Positions 5,994-7,352 of a stretch of 7,352 bases of DNA are shown here, one piece after another (positions within the stretch are counted from its first letter, which is position 1; each line of letters opens with the position of its first letter). Source of the DNA: a bacterium (GTDB lineage Bacteria > Blakebacterota > Blakebacteria > Blakebacterales > Blakebacteraceae); contig JALGVQ010000151.1 in the NCBI GenBank assembly GCA_025774615.1, positions 1-7,352 on the forward strand, given 5' to 3'. Made by a program: the position numbers and the translations under genes. The notes beneath the pieces were generated by a model, which saw only the letters and a program-made list of their open reading frames with translations, did not search any database and was not told the origin of the DNA.

Positions 5994-7349
5994 TCACATT
6001 CCCGGAGGTGGACGTGATGTCGTCGTCCTGGCCCGTGAACTCGATGTGGTCGGTGGACGCGACGTTGTGGTGCGCGAACTCGTACTTCTCGGCGGTGGAC
6101 GTGACGTCGTTGTGCGCGAACTCGTACTTCTCGGCGGTGGACGTGACGTCGTGGTCCGTGAACTCGTACTTCTCGGCGGTGGACGTGACGTCGTGGTCCG
6201 TGAACTCGTACTTCTCGGTGGCGGACGTGACGTCGTGGTCCGTGAACTCGTACTTCTCGGCGGTGGACGCGACGTCGTGGTCCGGGTGCGCGAGCTCCTG
6301 GTCGGTGGACGCGACGTTGAGGTCCGGGTGCGCGAGCTCGTGGTCGGCGGACGTGATGTCGTGGTCCGGGTGCGCGAGTTCGTGGTCGGTGGACGTGATG
6401 TCGTGGTCCGGGTGCGCGTACTGGTGCTGCTCGAGCCGGTCCGGGTGCTCTCGGTCTTGTTGCGCGAGCTGGTCCTGGCCGTCGATGAGCTCGACCCGAC
6501 GCTCCGGCCGGTGTACCGCCGGATCAGTTCGTTCCCGACCGCCCTTGCCGTTTCACGGAGCCGGCTGGTGCCGCTTCTGGCCGGTGGTGTACTCCTGATC
6601 TTCGAGTCCCCGACCGTCGGCCTCTCGGTACGGGTCGTGGTACGATCCGTATTCCCGGTTGTCGTCCGCGCGTCACCGACATCTGTTCTGGTCCTGGTAT
6701 CGGTGCCCGCACGGGTCCGGGAATCACGCCGTGTGTTATCTTCAGTTCCGTCGGCAACCGTGACTGCGGCCCTGTCGGCCGCCGTTCCGATCGGTCTGCG
6801 CGCGTCACGCAGATCGGTGACTCCCCGTCGCCGATCGGCTGGACGCCGCGCGTAATCCTCGACAATCACCACACCCCGGGATCTCCCCCCGTACCACGGG
6901 TCATCGTAGTAGTGGTAGGGACCCCAGTAGGGATCGTAGTAGCCGTAGTGGTAGGGACGGTGCCAGTCCCATGGATTCCAGTACGCGAAGTAGGGCTGGT
7001 AGTGGTAGAAGGGATCGCTCCAGTAGTAATCCCAGTAGAACGGATCGTACCAGTAGGATTCGTAACGACCCCAGGAGACACCGAAACCGCCCCAGCGCCA
7101 TCCGACACTCCAGACCGAACCGTACCGGCCGTACCGGTGTGGCCAGCGGTTCCATCCGTAGCAGTTGCCGTAGTACCAGTCGACAGAGAGTCTACGTATC
7201 CACGGCCGGCGATATCCGGCGACATAGACACCGGGCTGGCTGACCCATCCATACCCGTCGTAGTACTGATCCCCATACCCGGCATCGCTGTAATAGTCAT
7301 CACCGTAGTATTCGTAATCGCTTCGGTACCTGACTCCGACCGCGTCCAC
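5994..7349 (-). CDS. Tyr/Trp-rich protein with Arg/Thr/Ser/Pro tandem-repeat tail, 5' partial
   Basis: Function unknown; no enzyme motif is visible. At least 451 residues are encoded. The GTG at 7349 sits at the window edge, the frame stays open through the edge and no signal peptide is seen, so the true start is probably upstream. Three regions differ sharply. Residues 1-155 are dominated by Tyr, Trp, Gly and Asp: between 96 and 155, 30 of 60 residues are Tyr, Trp or Phe, with recurring D-P-F/Y-Y/W motifs (DPFYW, DPFYHY, DPYWGPY). Residues 156-285 are charged (RRPADRRRG, then many Arg-Thr-Asp), with one possible short helix at about 260-282. Residues 286-451 are almost only Arg, Thr, Ser and Pro, organised from about 308 as ten 14-residue repeats around TTTSRPP. 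This tail is likely disordered and strongly basic. Aromatic, low-complexity proteins of this kind occur in envelopes of Bacteroidetes and related phyla, mostly uncharacterised. The close downstream barrel gene suggests an envelope role (inference). A secreted or surface adhesive or scaffold protein is one possibility, not shown. Confidence 0.75.
   Translation of the reverse strand: MDAVGVRYRSDYEYYGDDYYSDAGYGDQYYDGYGWVSQPGVYVAGYRRPWIRRLSVDWYYGNCYGWNRWPHRYGRYGSVWSVGWRWGGFGVSWGRYESYWYDPFYWDYYWSDPFYHYQPYFAYWNPWDWHRPYHYGYYDPYWGPYHYYDDPWYGGRSRGVVIVEDYARRPADRRRGVTDLRDARRPIGTAADRAAVTVADGTEDNTRRDSRTRAGTDTRTRTDVGDARTTTGNTDRTTTRTERPTVGDSKIRSTPPARSGTSRLRETARAVGNELIRRYTGRSVGSSSSTARTSSRNKTESTRTGSSSTSTRTRTTTSRPPTTNSRTRTTTSRPPTTSSRTRTSTSRPPTRSSRTRTTTSRPPPRSTSSRTTTSRPPPRSTSSRTTTSRPPPRSTSSRTTTSRPPPRSTSSRTTTSRPPPRSTSSRTTTSRPPTTSSSRARTTTSRPPPGM
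6007..6429 (-). repeat. 42-bp tandem repeat array, ten units, inside the partial CDS
   Basis: Units begin (plus-strand GGTGGACG or GGCGGACG) at 6007, 6052, 6094, 6136, 6178, 6220, 6262, 6304, 6346 and 6388. The step is 42 bp throughout except the first, which is 45 bp (in-frame insertion). Each unit encodes 14 residues with the core TSRPP. There are two subtypes: the units from 6262 upward encode an R-T-R-T-T-T-S-R-P-P-T-x-S form, and those between about 6052 and 6261 encode S-R-T-T-T-S-R-P-P-P-R-S-T-S. The units at 6136, 6178 and 6220 differ from one another at only about two bases, pointing to recent duplication or conversion. Length changes in whole units keep the frame. Confidence 0.95.
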
Positions 7350-7352
7350 CCC

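Noticed and set aside
6007-6429. CRISPR array
   Set aside because: The repeats are directly contiguous 42-bp coding units without unique spacers, and they translate in-frame into a low-complexity protein tail.
5798-6598. Plus-strand ORF (266 codons) with repeated VNSYFSAVDVTSWS-like units
   Set aside because: Same repeat-driven artefact, and it runs antisense through the start and signal peptide of the well-supported barrel gene.
6046-6855. Long plus-strand ORF (269 codons) opposite the repeat protein, with a repeated GGGRDVVVRELVLL-like unit
   Set aside because: A 42-bp repeat is a multiple of three, so an array free of stops in one frame tends to be open in others. The minus-strand reading has coherent domains, extends across the whole region and is coupled to the next gene; this frame has no ribosome binding site or family motif.

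Overview
The window carries three genes, all on the minus strand, and no convincing plus-strand gene. The DNA is GC-rich. The features point to a Gram-negative (diderm) bacterium: an outer-membrane beta-barrel of the OmpP1/FadL or PorV/PorQ type with a C-terminal aromatic residue, an NtrY-like histidine kinase, and an aromatic/low-complexity envelope-type protein. Such a set is familiar from uncultured FCB-group lineages (Gemmatimonadota, Krumholzibacteriota, Eisenbacteria and relatives). That placement is inference from protein style only; no marker gene is present.

In the direction of transcription (high to low coordinates): (1) 7349-5994 is the 3' part of a gene whose start lies beyond the window. 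It encodes a Tyr/Trp-rich segment, a charged middle and a long Arg/Thr/Ser/Pro tail built from ten tandem copies of a 14-residue (42-bp) unit. (2) 5973-4678, 20 nt downstream, encodes an exported outer-membrane beta-barrel protein. A strong intrinsic terminator (4652-4613) follows, so genes 1 and 2 look like the end of one transcription unit. (3) After a 133-bp gap holding that terminator and a possible promoter comes a very large sensor histidine kinase (4544 to about 281). It has about 14 membrane helices, three separate extracytoplasmic domains, then HAMP, HisKA and HATPase domains. The frame breaks inside the G2 (GLGLA) box of the ATPase domain, at about 371-377. The missing C-terminus is still intact in another frame down to a stop at 281, so the kinase is either a recent pseudogene or carries a sequence/assembly error.

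Positions 1-280, downstream of the kinase, hold no supported gene. A response-regulator partner is not visible. The most notable items are the kinase with three sensor domains and its frameshift, the segment of the upstream protein in which half of the residues are aromatic, and the 42-bp repeat array with recently amplified copies.
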